A stretch of DNA of 64,000 bases from Hymenobacter puniceus (GTDB taxonomy: Bacteria > Bacteroidota > Bacteroidia > Cytophagales > Hymenobacteraceae): positions 62,001 to 126,000 of the forward strand of contig NZ_JACSCX010000002.1 of the NCBI RefSeq assembly GCF_014333525.1, given 5' to 3'. The notes beneath the pieces were generated by a model that ran no database searches, was not told the origin of the DNA, and saw only the letters and a list, made by a program, of their open reading frames with translations. Made by a program: the position numbers and the translations under genes. Shown in pieces: positions 1-8,728 of this stretch; positions within the stretch are counted from its first letter, which is position 1, and every line of letters starts with the position of its first letter.

Positions 1-58
1 GTTACTAACCTACTGCTGGAGGGCTTGTCTCTAAGGGAAGTGTCTGCCACGAGAGGAA

Positions 59-86
59 GGATTGCTTCGCTCCGCTCGCAATGACA
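59..86. repeat. Single arm of a dispersed palindromic repeat
   Basis: On the minus strand this reads TCATTGCGAGCGGAGCGAAG followed by CAATCC. It has the TCATT...GAGC...GAAGC layout of the paired hairpin repeats found elsewhere in the window. Only one arm is visible; a partner could lie left of the window. Nothing else is recognisable in positions 1-91. Confidence 0.4.
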
Positions 87-91
87 CGTAG

Positions 92-658
92 TTACTTCAT
101 CACAATGCTGTTCATCACGGCGCGGGCAGTGGGCTGCCACTGGGGCTGCTCGTCGGCAGGGGCCACGAAGGTGAACACCGTTAGCTGGTCGCCAGTGATG
201 GTGTACTGCACCATCTGGTAGCGCCGGATAGGGGCCAGGTTGCTGGTGCGGCGGGTGTCGGCCACCGTTGAGACGAACTCCAAAGCCACGAAGTCGCGCT
301 TGTTGATGGTGCGAATATCCTCGGACAGGAATTCCACCTTGGAGTACATGTTCTGGATGCTGGCCTTGTAGATCTTGAGCAGCAGCGCGTAGTCGCGGCT
401 GGTGAAGGTGCTCGGCTTCTGGGCCACGCTGAAATCGACGCGGCCGCTATTATTGCTAAACACCGCCAGCGGCTTGCGCGGCGACGGATATTTCGCGGCA
501 ATGCCATCGTCGGGCAGCGCCTGGAAGCCCTCGGGCACGCCCACCGTGAGACTTTTGGTGATGGCTGTTTTTTTGAGCTTGGGCGCAGCAAACGCGGCCA
601 GCAGCAGCACAGCCAGCAGCAGCGGCGCCAGGCGCAGGAAACGAACAGAGGTTTTCAT
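92..658 (-). CDS. Exported protein of unknown function, PsbP/DcrB-like pattern
   Basis: A 188-residue protein. I chose the ATG at 658 because it is followed directly by a basic, strongly hydrophobic leader (MKTSVRFLRLAPLLLAVLLL), a signal peptide or membrane anchor; reading further upstream adds low-complexity non-coding-looking residues. The mature part starts with a VGVPEGFQ-type strand and ends with ARAVMNSI, an arrangement seen in small PsbP/DcrB-fold lipoproteins. This fold assignment is inference from pattern only. A TAnnTTTG element ends 7 nt before the ATG. No clear operon partner: the next gene upstream (849-1301, same strand) is separated by a hairpin repeat. Function unknown. Confidence 0.7.
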   Translation of the reverse strand: MKTSVRFLRLAPLLLAVLLLAAFAAPKLKKTAITKSLTVGVPEGFQALPDDGIAAKYPSPRKPLAVFSNNSGRVDFSVAQKPSTFTSRDYALLLKIYKASIQNMYSKVEFLSEDIRTINKRDFVALEFVSTVADTRRTSNLAPIRRYQMVQYTITGDQLTVFTFVAPADEQPQWQPTARAVMNSIVMK

Positions 659-665
659 AGGGCAG

Positions 666-673
666 CAAAGGTA
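666..673 (-). promoter_or_regulatory. Bacteroidota -7 element (TACCTTTG) abutting a start codon
   Basis: TACCTTTG on the minus strand matches the Bacteroidota -7 consensus TAnnTTTG and ends 7 nt before the ATG at 658. A transcript starting where this element predicts would be leaderless or nearly so. No convincing -33 TTTG is seen at the usual spacing; a GC-rich palindrome (684-702) lies there instead. Confidence 0.45.
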
Positions 674-761
674 CGACGGAACCCCCGCCGACGGCCGGCG
701 GGATACCAAAAGGCTCCGAAGCCACAACGACTCCGGAGCCAGAAAAGAGGTGCAAAACACT

Positions 762-841
762 TGTCATTCCGACGTAGGAGGAATCTGAGTTAACGTCGTT
801 GAGACGGAGCTGACCTAGATTCCTCCTGCATCGGAATGACA
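762..841. repeat. Intergenic inverted repeat (TCATTCCGA...AGGAGGAAT family)
   Basis: Two arms of about 25 bp (762-786 and 817-841) are near-perfect reverse complements, each beginning TGTCATTCCGA and containing AGGAGGAATCT. The loop is about 30 bp. The same arm sequence recurs at 39080-39153 and, more diverged, at 44787-44868. It fills the gap between two minus-strand genes. Confidence 0.85.
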
Positions 842-848
842 GCGCTTG

Positions 849-1301
849 CTAGCGGCGCTTCTTGGATACCGGCGCCGACGGATACTTGATGCGGACACTC
901 TTCCAGTACACGTAGTTGCCGGTTTTGGCCTCGATGAGGTAGGTGCCGGCCGGAATGCGGCCTAGGTCTACCGGCTCGCCGGTGTTGTTCTGCGGGTCCA
1001 GCGCCATGGTGTATACGGGCTGCTTTTTGTAGTTGGTCATCACCAGCGTGCCGGGCTTGGTGAACTGCTGCGTGAAGCTGAGCATGATGCTCTGGCCGCT
1101 GGACGCCGGAAATACATCAATGCCCGACAGCGTTTCCACCCGCTTGATGGGGCCAGAAAGCGTGACCGGCTCCACATCCGACTTGGTTTTAACCTCAGTG
1201 CCATCGGCAGCCTTGGTTTTAGTTTTTACCTTAGTCTGGGCCTGCGCGGCCGAAAAGGAGAGGAGCGTGGCGGCCAGCGCGAGCAGTACGGGGCGTTTCA
1301 T
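849..1301 (-). CDS. Small secreted protein with a T9SS-type C-terminal domain pattern
   Basis: A 150-residue protein starting at the ATG at 1301, which gives a good signal peptide (MKRPVLLALAATLLSFSAAQ, cleavage near AQA-QT). A short Lys/Thr-rich linker follows. Residues about 65-145 have the features of a type A type IX secretion sorting domain: IDVFPASSGQ start, LVMTN..KQPVYT middle strand, LGRIPAGTYLIEAKTG near the end. Such domains usually sit at the C-terminus of much larger cargo; here little else is left, so this may be a stand-alone small exported protein. The family match is inferred from pattern. Confidence 0.7.
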   Translation of the reverse strand: MKRPVLLALAATLLSFSAAQAQTKVKTKTKAADGTEVKTKSDVEPVTLSGPIKRVETLSGIDVFPASSGQSIMLSFTQQFTKPGTLVMTNYKKQPVYTMALDPQNNTGEPVDLGRIPAGTYLIEAKTGNYVYWKSVRIKYPSAPVSKKRR

Positions 1302-1619
1302 TGGAAGCGGAAAAAAGAAGAGTTGGAGCAGATGCAGAACGATTGTGGAGAGGCAGTTTGCATACTCCGTGCCGAACTTACTGCAACGGTACGCAAATGC
1401 CACTGCAAGAACTGAAATCAGCTGTTAACCCCAATTCAACCTGCCTTTTGTCACACTGCGGCCCACGAATTTCTCGTCTTCTCCTGATTTTACTGGTTAC
1501 CTTCGCCTCTATAGTTTAGTGCTTGGTGCTTAGGGCTTGGTGCTTAGGCTGCGTTTAGAGCCCGAGCCCACCCCTGGTAGCCTAAGCACTAAGCACTAAG
1601 CACTAAGCACTAAGACAAC
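1302..1619. other. Divergent intergenic region before aspS
   Basis: This 318-bp gap separates the minus-strand gene ending at 849 from aspS and must hold both promoters. No full TTTG/TAnnTTTG pair was found on either strand. Its right third holds heptamer repeats, listed separately. No credible small gene or RNA was seen. Confidence 0.5.
1514..1617. repeat. Heptamer tandem repeats in inverted orientation
   Basis: The right block (about 1582-1615) is a tandem array of the 7-mer CACTAAG (AAGCACTAAGCACTAAGCAC...). The left block (about 1516-1548) holds degenerate copies in the opposite orientation (TTAGTGCTTGGTGCTTAGGG). Together they could form a long stem ending only 3 nt before the aspS start codon. 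The array may affect aspS translation or be a slippage hot spot; that is inference. Confidence 0.8.
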
Positions 1620-3383
1620 ATGCTCCGGACGCATACCTGCGGCGAACTTCGCCCCGAACACATTGGCCAAACCGTCACGCTCTGCGGCTGGGTGCAGCGC
1701 ACCCGCGACAAAGGCGGCATTCTGTGGGTGGACTTGCGCGACCGGTACGGCCTCACGCAGCTGGCCCTGGAAGAAGGCGTGGAAACGGCTGAAGTGCGCG
1801 AGCAGGCCCGCCAGCTGGGCCGCGAGTTTGTGCTCAGCGTAACTGGCAAAGTGGCCGAGCGCCACTCCAAAAACGACAAAATGCCCACCGGCGGCATCGA
1901 AATCCGGGTGGAAAGCATCGAGGTGCTCAACCCCGCCAAGCTGCCGCCCTTCCTGATTGAGGACGACACCGACGGCGGCGACGACTTGCGCATGAAATTC
2001 CGCTACCTGGACCTGCGCCGCGCCCCCGTCCGCCAGAACCTGATGCTGCGCCACCGCGTGGCCCAGGCCACCCGCCGCTACCTCGATGGCCAGGAGTTCA
2101 TTGAAGTAGAGACGCCCGTGCTCATCAAAAGCACGCCCGAAGGGGCCCGCGACTTCGTGGTGCCTTCCCGCATGAACCCCGGCGAGTTCTACGCCCTGCC
2201 CCAGAGCCCCCAGACTTTCAAGCAGTTGCTGATGGTGTCGGGCTTCGACCGGTACTTCCAGATTGTGAAGTGCTTCCGCGACGAGGACCTGCGCGCCGAC
2301 CGCCAGCCTGAATTCACGCAGATTGACTGCGAAATGTCGTTTGTGGAGCAGGAAGACATCCTCAACACCTTCGAGGGGCTGGTGCAGTACCTGTTCCGGG
2401 AGGTGAAGAACCTGGAAATCGGGACGCTGCCGCGCATGACCTACCAGGATGCCATGCGCTTCTACGGCAACGATAAGCCCGACACGCGCTTTGAAATGAA
2501 GTTCGTGGAATTGAACGACGTAGCCAAGGGCCACGGATTCCCGGTATTTGAAGCCGCCGGCCTGGTGGTGGGCATCTGCGCTACCGGCGCGGCCAGCTAC
2601 ACCCGCAAGCAGCTCGACGAGCTGACCGAGTACGTGAAACGCCCCCAGATTGGCGCCACCGGCCTAATCTACGCCCGCGTGGAGGCTGATGGTAGCGTGA
2701 AATCTTCGGTAGATAAGTTCTACGGCCAGGAGCAGCTCCAGCAGTGGAAAGCCGCCTTCAACGCCCAACCCGGCGACCTGCTCCTGATCCTGGCCGGCGA
2801 GCCGAACAAAACCCGCAAGGCCCTTTCGGAGCTGCGCCTGGAAATGGGCCAGCGCCTCGGCCTGCGCGACAAGGATACCTTCTCGGCGCTATGGGTGGTG
2901 GATTTTCCGCTGCTCGAATACATCGAGGACGAAGGCCGCTACTTCGCCATGCACCACCCCTTTACCTCGCCCAAGCCCGAGGACGTGGCCCTGCTTGACT
3001 CGCCCGATACCATCGGGGAGGTGCGCGCCAACGCCTACGACATGGTAATCAACGGCGTGGAAGTGGGCGGCGGCTCCATCCGCATCCACGACCGCGCGGT
3101 GCAGGCCCGCATGTTCTCGTTACTCGGTTTCTCCGATGAAGAGGCCAAAGCGCAGTTCGGCTTCCTGCTCGACGCCTTCGAGTATGGCGCGCCCCCGCAC
3201 GGCGGCATTGCTTTCGGCTTCGACCGACTCTGCAGCCTCTTCGGCGGCGCCGACTCCATCCGCGACTTCATCGCCTTCCCTAAAAACAACTCCGGCCGCG
3301 ACGTCATGATTGACTCGCCTTCGCAGATTTCGGGGGCGCAGTTGAAGGAACTGAGCATTAAGACGGACGTGGTCGGGAAGTAG
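1620..3383 (+). CDS. aspS: Aspartate-tRNA ligase
   Basis: A 587-residue class II aminoacyl-tRNA synthetase of bacterial length that charges tRNA-Asp with aspartate in the cytoplasm. It begins with the OB-fold anticodon domain ([20 protein letters not shown], about residues 20-40). The catalytic core shows [11 protein letters not shown], then motif 2 as [16 protein letters not shown], and motif 3 as GIAFGFDRL near residue 535. A bacterial GAD insert lies in between. The ATG at 1620 follows the CACTAAG heptamer array by 3 nt, which is unusual for a leader. A small membrane-protein gene follows after 3 bp and is probably co-transcribed. Discriminating versus non-discriminating status was not judged. 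Confidence 0.97.
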   Translation: MLRTHTCGELRPEHIGQTVTLCGWVQRTRDKGGILWVDLRDRYGLTQLALEEGVETAEVREQARQLGREFVLSVTGKVAERHSKNDKMPTGGIEIRVESIEVLNPAKLPPFLIEDDTDGGDDLRMKFRYLDLRRAPVRQNLMLRHRVAQATRRYLDGQEFIEVETPVLIKSTPEGARDFVVPSRMNPGEFYALPQSPQTFKQLLMVSGFDRYFQIVKCFRDEDLRADRQPEFTQIDCEMSFVEQEDILNTFEGLVQYLFREVKNLEIGTLPRMTYQDAMRFYGNDKPDTRFEMKFVELNDVAKGHGFPVFEAAGLVVGICATGAASYTRKQLDELTEYVKRPQIGATGLIYARVEADGSVKSSVDKFYGQEQLQQWKAAFNAQPGDLLLILAGEPNKTRKALSELRLEMGQRLGLRDKDTFSALWVVDFPLLEYIEDEGRYFAMHHPFTSPKPEDVALLDSPDTIGEVRANAYDMVINGVEVGGGSIRIHDRAVQARMFSLLGFSDEEAKAQFGFLLDAFEYGAPPHGGIAFGFDRLCSLFGGADSIRDFIAFPKNNSGRDVMIDSPSQISGAQLKELSIKTDVVGK

Positions 3384-3386
3384 CAG

Positions 3387-3821
3387 ATGGAGCCTAAGGA
3401 ATATCCTTATGTCTTCTTCAATTCTCCTAGTGGCGGATACTTGGGTTTATTCGTTGGCTCAGTCAGCTTTGTGTTTGCTGCATCGGCTGGTATGCAAAGC
3501 TCACTCAAGTTAGCTCTCATGGCTGGCTCCGTGTTGGTGGGCGTTATTTCCTGGTCGATAGGCTTGAAGATTCTGATGACCACAAAGGCTCTCTTGAAAC
3601 TCGGGCCCAACGGTATATGGACTGCCAAACTTGGGTTTCTTCCCTGGAAGCATATTCAGGTTGTGCTTGATTCATTCTCAAGTGGAAAAGCCGGTTCATT
3701 CGAGATTTTGATTATCAAAAACCGACAAAGCCAAGTTCGGCTTGAAGTAATCACTCTCGCAGGTTTGAGTGGTCCTACAGAGAAACTGAGTTATCTGTTG
3801 CAGCAGTACAAGCGTAGTTAA
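3387..3821 (+). CDS. Small membrane protein, STM3941-like layout
   Basis: A 144-residue protein with two membrane segments (about residues 18-35 and 43-63) followed by a soluble C-terminal half containing LKLGPNGIWTAKLGFLPWKH and a run of strands, a layout like the STM3941 family with its PH-like tail. It starts 3 bp after the aspS stop and ends before a strong terminator, so it is likely the second gene of an aspS operon. The coding sequence is visibly less GC-rich than aspS, suggesting recent acquisition or weak expression. A second gene of similar build lies at 26223-26735. Function unknown. Confidence 0.7.
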   Translation: MEPKEYPYVFFNSPSGGYLGLFVGSVSFVFAASAGMQSSLKLALMAGSVLVGVISWSIGLKILMTTKALLKLGPNGIWTAKLGFLPWKHIQVVLDSFSSGKAGSFEILIIKNRQSQVRLEVITLAGLSGPTEKLSYLLQQYKRS

Positions 3822-3841
3822 CATACAAGCGCAAAAGCCAA

Positions 3842-3874
3842 AAGCGGCTCCTGATGCATCAGGAGCCGCTTTTG
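3842..3874 (+). terminator. Palindromic terminator after the aspS operon
   Basis: A perfect palindrome (AAGCGGCTCCTGATG/CATCAGGAGCCGCTT, 3842-3871) is followed by TTT. Its core CTGATGCATCAG is identical to the core of the hairpin at 26751-26784. Confidence 0.85.
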
Positions 3875-3921
3875 CTTTATGAAATAATTATCGCCAGCAA
3901 TGTTGCCAATGTAATAAACAA

Positions 3922-3937
3922 TTAGATATTTGTCTAA
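3922..3937. promoter_or_regulatory. Candidate ArsR/SdpR-type operator
   Basis: The inverted repeat TTAGA-TATTTG-TCTAA lies 15 bp before the TTG start of the ArsR-type regulator. ArsR-family repressors bind AT-rich inverted repeats overlapping their own promoters, so autoregulation of this regulator-SdpI pair is a reasonable inference. Confidence 0.5.
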
Positions 3938-3951
3938 ATACCTAACAGCAC

Positions 3952-4206
3952 TTGAACGCACTCTTCAAAGCCCTCAACGACCCCACGCGGCGCGCCATTC
4001 TGGAGCTGCTGCGCGAGCAGCCGCGCACGGCCGGCGAAATAGCCGACCACTTCCAGTTCTCGAAGCCCACCATCAGCCACCACCTCGACCTGCTCCGCCA
4101 GGCCGACCTCGTGACCAGCGACAAGCAGGGACAGTTTGTGACCTACACGCTGAACATGACGGTAATGGACGAACTGCTGGGCTGGCTGCTGCAATTCAAA
4201 TCCTGA
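3952..4206 (+). CDS. sdpR: ArsR/SdpR-type autorepressor
   Basis: An 84-residue winged-helix regulator covering the whole ArsR/SmtB fold: FKALNDPTRRAILELL (helix 1-2), then TAGEIADHFQFSKPTISHHL as the recognition helix-turn-helix, then LVTSDKQGQFVTYTLN as the wing. It ends with the short VMDELLGWLLQF helix typical of SdpR-like autorepressors. No metal-binding ELCVCDL-type motif is present, so metal sensing is unlikely. The start is a TTG at 3952; no ATG is available. It lies 30 bp upstream of an SdpI-type gene, the usual regulator-immunity pairing. A palindrome just upstream is a likely operator. Confidence 0.85.
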   Translation: MNALFKALNDPTRRAILELLREQPRTAGEIADHFQFSKPTISHHLDLLRQADLVTSDKQGQFVTYTLNMTVMDELLGWLLQFKS

Positions 4207-4236
4207 CGCATTATCTCGTTTTTAACTGCTATTACC

Positions 4237-4902
4237 ATGAAACGCACTTTCTCTGTCTGGCATCTGCTTACGCTATTAGCGCTGATAGTGCCGCCGCTGT
4301 ACTTGGCTTATACTTGGGACGCGCTGCCTTCCCAGATTCCTACGCACTTCGACAGCGCCGGCAGCCCCAACGGCTATACCCCTAAAAATCACATCTGGCT
4401 GCTGTGCATTGGCTTGCCAGTAGGTACCTATCTGCTGCTGGCACTGCTGCCCCGCTTCGACCCCAAGCGGCGGCTCGACGCTGGCAGCGCCAACTACCAG
4501 AAGCTGCTGTTGGCGCTGGTGGGGCTGACGAGTGCGCTCAGTATGTTTAGTCTGTACGCGGCTCTGCACCCGGGCGGGCAGTCGGGCCGGGGCCTAGCCC
4601 TGATTATGGGGGTGTTTTTCGCGCTGCTCGGCAATTACCTCACCACCGTGCAGCCCAACTATTTCGTGGGCTTCAAAACGCCGTGGGCGCTGGAGTTTCC
4701 GCTTATCTGGGCGCGGGTGCACCGGCTGGGCGGGCGGCTGTTCTTTGCTACCGGGCTGCTGTGCGCGGCGTTGGGGCTGCTGTGGTCGGCGGAAGCGGGC
4801 ATGAGCGTGCTGCTAGTCGGTTTGCTGGCCTCGGTGGTGGTGATATATAGCTACTCGTACTGGCTCTATAAGCAGGAAACGAGCATGGCGGGCTCGCGCT
4901 GA
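4237..4902 (+). CDS. sdpI: SdpI-family membrane protein (DUF1648 plus SdpI)
   Basis: A 221-residue polytopic membrane protein. The N-terminal 60 residues carry the DUF1648 signature (LPSQIPTHFDSAGSPNGYTP) between the first two helices. The C-terminal half is the SdpI region with QPNYFVGFKTPWALE and W.RVHRLGGRLFF, followed by two more helices. In Bacillus subtilis, SdpI confers immunity to the SdpC toxin and with SdpR forms a signalling loop. Here no SdpC-like toxin gene is visible nearby, so the role (immunity, envelope-stress relay or other) is open. It is the second gene of a two-gene operon and is followed by a strong terminator. Confidence 0.88.
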   Translation: MKRTFSVWHLLTLLALIVPPLYLAYTWDALPSQIPTHFDSAGSPNGYTPKNHIWLLCIGLPVGTYLLLALLPRFDPKRRLDAGSANYQKLLLALVGLTSALSMFSLYAALHPGGQSGRGLALIMGVFFALLGNYLTTVQPNYFVGFKTPWALEFPLIWARVHRLGGRLFFATGLLCAALGLLWSAEAGMSVLLVGLLASVVVIYSYSYWLYKQETSMAGSR

Positions 4903-4916
4903 AGCGGCCATTTATC

Positions 4917-4961
4917 CACAAAAAAAGAGCTGCTCCGTGAGGATGCAGCTCTTTTTTGTGG
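4917..4961. terminator. Bidirectional terminator between convergent genes
   Basis: A long stem CCACAAAAAAAGAGCTGC / GCAGCTCTTTTTTGTGG surrounds an 11-nt loop, with A and T runs on the two sides. It can serve both the plus-strand SdpI operon and the minus-strand ABC operon ending at 4993. Confidence 0.9.
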
Positions 4962-4992
4962 GCAGGCCTTAGGCAGGGCAGATAGTCTTGAA

Positions 4993-7900
4993 TTACAGCT
5001 TCACGTCCTTGGTGTTGTCGTCCAGTCGCCGGTCGATGATCATATTGTACGGGTCTACGGCCACGGATGCGGGCTTTTGCTTCACTACAAAGCGCAGCTT
5101 GTTGTCGCCGGGGCGCAGGCGGCGCTTGACCAGCAAAAGCGGCGGCACGGGCTTTTTATCCTTGCCTAACTCGGGGAAGACGGCTACGGGCAGCGCGTCG
5201 CGGGTTTGGTCGGCGGGGCGCTGGTTGCCGAGGCTATCGGCGTAGAACTTGGCGCTCTTCACCGTGAAATCCACCTGGTACTGACCATTGGGGAGCTTCC
5301 TGCTGGTGGCTTCGGTTACGCGGTTGTCGAACAGGGTGATGCGCTCAAACTGGTCGGTGATGTAGGGTTGCAGGGAGTCGGGCGCGGCGCGGCGCAGATA
5401 GCCGATAAACTCGGGCGAGTTGGTGTAGGGCGGCTTCTGGTAGGCGGTAGCGGCCACATATTTTTTGAGGGCATCATTCAGCTTTTGCTCCCCCATGTAG
5501 TCCTGCAGCGCATACATCACCACCGAGCCCTTGCGGTAGTGGATGTACTGCTGGTTTTCCACCAGCGCCAGCGGCACCTCTTTTTTCTGCTCGAAGGCGC
5601 GGCCCTGCAGGTAGCGGTTCATATCGAACTTCAGGAAGCGCTGCATGGCGCTGGGGCCGTTGTGGTGGCTGAGCACCATCAGGGCCGAGTATTCGGCCAG
5701 GGCTTCCGACATGAGCGTGCTGCCCTGCACGGCGGCTCCCACTACCTGGTGTCCCCACCACTGGTGCGCCACCTCGTGGGCCGTCACGTAGTAGGGCATG
5801 TTCAGGTCCTGCGGGTCGTTGTCGTCCACGTCGGCCACAAAGCCAATGGCTTCCGAAAACGGAATGGTGTTGGCGAAGCTCTGGGCAAAAGCCGCGTACT
5901 GCGGAAACTCCAGGATGCGCAATTGCTGGTGCTGGTAGGGCGAGAAATTCCGGGAGCAATAGGCCAGCGCGTCTTTGGCGCCTTCTGCCATGCGCTTGAG
6001 GTTGTACTCGTGGCCCGGCTGGTAGTAGATAATAATCGGGATGGTGCGGCGGCCGGCCGTGTCCACCCACTCGGCTTTGTACTGCTTATAGCGGGCCGAC
6101 AGGAAGGTGTAGAAGTTTTTCATAGGCCGGTCCATCACGTAGGTGAAGTAGCGGCGGCCGTCTTTCACCCACTCCTTTTTCAGGTAGCCGGGGGCCACGG
6201 CGGTTTGGTCGGCCTCGGTGCTGACGGTGGTTTGGAAGCGTATCCAGTCGGCATCGGTGCCGATGTAGGTGTTCTGGCGAGCCTTGAGGTCATCGACCTT
6301 GGCCATGCGGGGCTTGGGCTGGAGGCCGTAGTTTTTGCGGTCCTGGTCGCCGCTGATTTCAACTTCTTCGCGGTAGCCCAGGTGGGGCAGGTAGCCGTTG
6401 TTCACGAAGGTGCCATTGTACACGATATTGGTATTGGAACCCGCGTTGGGGAAGCCGCGCTCTTGGTAGAATAAGTCCAGATTCAGGGCCAGCGAGTCGC
6501 CGGGCGCCAGGGGCTGGGTGAGGTGGTAGATGCGGAAGCCCAGGGTGGTGTCGTTCAGGGCCAGCGTGGCCTGGCCGGGGGCACCCAGCGCCAGGCTCCG
6601 TACCCGCGGGTGCTGCTCCACGGGCAAACTTACAATCACCGAATCGAGTGGCTCGGCGTGCTTGTTTACCAGCGTAAACTGGCCGCGAAACCGCACGGCG
6701 CGAGTACTCGGGAAAATGTCGGTATCGAGGCTGACGGCCGTGACGCGGGGCTGCGGCACATCTTTGTAGCGGCGGTACTGCTGCTCGTAGGCTAGCTGTT
6801 GCTTTTCCTGCGCTTTCGGCGTCAGGTATTCATTTAGCACGTTGGTGTTGTAGAAAATATAAGCGCCGGCGCCCAGGCTGACAAGCAAACCCAGCGCCAG
6901 CGTGGCGCTGCTGCCGGTGCTCCAGCGGCGGCGGGCTTCGCGCAGGCGGCCGCTGGTGTCGGTGCCGCGCACCCAGAGCAGCGTGGCAGCCAGCACCATG
7001 AGCAGGGCCACGCCCACCCACAGCAGCTTGGTCCACCAGAAAGCAGGCAGGAAGTGGCCGTAGCCGTTCATGGCCGAATAGGGGCCAGGCGTGGTGCCAC
7101 CCCCGAAATCAAACAGCCGATGACCCAGGCCGATTTGCGGCCGGAACTGGTCGGCCAGGTAGTACACCACGATGATGGCGAAGCCCAGGTACTTGTTGTT
7201 CACTACCACCTGCGTTACCATGGCCAGCACGCAGAGCAGCAGCAAATACGGCAGCTGGTAGAAGAATATCGCCTGGATGTACAGCCCGATTTCGTAGTTG
7301 AAGTAGCCTTTCGCGGTTTGGATGAGCAGGCCGCACACCATCACCACGGCCATCAGCACCACCTGCACCAGCCATAGCGCCGCCAGCTTGCTCAGAAACG
7401 GCACCCAGTTGGGTATCGGCACGGCGTCGGCAATCTGGGCTACGCCAGCCTGCCGCTCGCGCCACACCAACTCGCCACTGTAGAAGATGATGATGGCAAA
7501 CAGAAACAGAAAGAACGGCCCGTTGGCAATGGTCAGGTATTGGTTGGTTACCGGGAATGTGGGCGTGTCAAACGTTTTGCCGGCCTGAGAGGCCGTGGCC
7601 AGCAGCACAATAACGCCGGCTCCGGCAATGGCCGCGAAGTAGCGGCTGCGTACGATGCCCCGAAACTCCAGCTTGGTAAGGCTCCACCACTGGCTCACAC
7701 TCAGGCTGCCAGAGAAAACCTGCGTCACGCGGGGCAAATGCAGGCCGCCGGTTTGGCTGGGTTGCACCGCATCGGGGGCCACCAGTGCGCCCGCCGCAGC
7801 TGCCGACTCACGCCGCACTTTCTTCGATACCTTTTCCGAAGCCAGCGCCGAAAACCGGAACCGCGCGTAGCAAAACGCCAGCAGCGCCAGCCCGAAGCTC

Positions 7901-8667
7901 AGCCACACTGCGCGGTTGAGCAGCAGGTAGCTGGACAACGGTACCAGCAGCGAGTTTTTCTCGGGCGCGGTAAGGTAGCGGGTGGTGAAGTTCAGGGCCG
8001 CGAGGCCGAAGGCGTCCAGCGCCGCCACCAGGTGCTCGTTTTTCAGGTCGCGCAGGTAGGCGTTGGCCACCAGGTAGCCTACCAGCAGCAGCACTGCCCC
8101 GATGTAGGTGCTCAGAATGTTGCGCGTTAGGGTGGCCGTGGTGAAGAAAATGGCGCCCGTAAACAGCAGATTGGGCAGTACCATCGTGAGGTAGGGCCAC
8201 ACATAAGTGCCCAGCGGCGTGCTGGCCAGAAACCGGTCCTGCTCCATCCAGGGCATAATGCCCGCCAGCCCGGCCCCGAATCCCAGCCCGCTGAACACGA
8301 GCACCGCAATCAGGTAAGACCCCAGAAAGCGCCCGCCCAAATAGCCGATTTTGCTGATGGGCGTGGTGTAGAACAGTGGGTGGGTGCGGTGCTCAAAGTC
8401 GCGGTACACCGGGTTGCCCATGAGCGAGGAAGCAATGATGACGCCGAACACGCTCAGCACCGTAATGGTGATGGACACCGAGTACGGCGCGTTGATTTTC
8501 ACGGCCTGCCCGTCGCCGCCGATGCTCACGTCGGTGCCCGGCCCGAAGCCGCCGCCCGCCGCCGTGACGAGCAGAAACGCCAGTACAAACAGAATAGCGA
8601 AGTATATCCAGGTAGCCGGCCGCTTGAGCCGGTATTTCAATTCGAAAAAAAGTATGGGTAGAAACAT
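4993..8667 (-). CDS. ABC-2 transporter permease fused to an M1-type aminopeptidase
   Basis: A 1224-residue fusion. The first half (about residues 1-600) holds two blocks of ABC-2-type transmembrane helices separated by a linker near residues 280-320. After a final helix near residue 610 comes an extracytoplasmic region ending in a gluzincin domain: HEVAH at 964-968 with the downstream zinc ligand Glu in LMSEALAEYS at about 988. The layout is known from Bacteroidota genomes, where the peptidase is tethered to an exporter. It follows its ATPase gene after 61 bp on the same strand, so the two form one exporter operon. Substrate unknown; peptide export with processing is an inference. Convergent to the SdpI operon. 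Confidence 0.93.
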   Translation of the reverse strand: MFLPILFFELKYRLKRPATWIYFAILFVLAFLLVTAAGGGFGPGTDVSIGGDGQAVKINAPYSVSITITVLSVFGVIIASSLMGNPVYRDFEHRTHPLFYTTPISKIGYLGGRFLGSYLIAVLVFSGLGFGAGLAGIMPWMEQDRFLASTPLGTYVWPYLTMVLPNLLFTGAIFFTTATLTRNILSTYIGAVLLLVGYLVANAYLRDLKNEHLVAALDAFGLAALNFTTRYLTAPEKNSLLVPLSSYLLLNRAVWLSFGLALLAFCYARFRFSALASEKVSKKVRRESAAAAGALVAPDAVQPSQTGGLHLPRVTQVFSGSLSVSQWWSLTKLEFRGIVRSRYFAAIAGAGVIVLLATASQAGKTFDTPTFPVTNQYLTIANGPFFLFLFAIIIFYSGELVWRERQAGVAQIADAVPIPNWVPFLSKLAALWLVQVVLMAVVMVCGLLIQTAKGYFNYEIGLYIQAIFFYQLPYLLLLCVLAMVTQVVVNNKYLGFAIIVVYYLADQFRPQIGLGHRLFDFGGGTTPGPYSAMNGYGHFLPAFWWTKLLWVGVALLMVLAATLLWVRGTDTSGRLREARRRWSTGSSATLALGLLVSLGAGAYIFYNTNVLNEYLTPKAQEKQQLAYEQQYRRYKDVPQPRVTAVSLDTDIFPSTRAVRFRGQFTLVNKHAEPLDSVIVSLPVEQHPRVRSLALGAPGQATLALNDTTLGFRIYHLTQPLAPGDSLALNLDLFYQERGFPNAGSNTNIVYNGTFVNNGYLPHLGYREEVEISGDQDRKNYGLQPKPRMAKVDDLKARQNTYIGTDADWIRFQTTVSTEADQTAVAPGYLKKEWVKDGRRYFTYVMDRPMKNFYTFLSARYKQYKAEWVDTAGRRTIPIIIYYQPGHEYNLKRMAEGAKDALAYCSRNFSPYQHQQLRILEFPQYAAFAQSFANTIPFSEAIGFVADVDDNDPQDLNMPYYVTAHEVAHQWWGHQVVGAAVQGSTLMSEALAEYSALMVLSHHNGPSAMQRFLKFDMNRYLQGRAFEQKKEVPLALVENQQYIHYRKGSVVMYALQDYMGEQKLNDALKKYVAATAYQKPPYTNSPEFIGYLRRAAPDSLQPYITDQFERITLFDNRVTEATSRKLPNGQYQVDFTVKSAKFYADSLGNQRPADQTRDALPVAVFPELGKDKKPVPPLLLVKRRLRPGDNKLRFVVKQKPASVAVDPYNMIIDRRLDDNTKDVKL

Positions 8668-8728
8668 GGTGCCGATTAGCTATTAGGAGGTAGAAAAGAG
8701 CCCTTTGCAGTTCGTTTCAGTGGCTTGG

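Noticed and set aside
1514..1617. Possible CRISPR-like array before aspS
   Set aside because: The unit is a 7-bp tandem repeat without spacers, and no cas gene is present.
1596..2534. 312-codon minus-strand open frame opposite aspS
   Set aside because: Shadow of the aspS coding strand; composition typical of antisense frames.
5206..6474. 422-codon plus-strand open frame opposite the ABC permease-peptidase gene
   Set aside because: It is the antisense shadow of a GC-rich gene: His/Val/Gly-rich, no domain, and the minus-strand frame shows full catalytic motifs.
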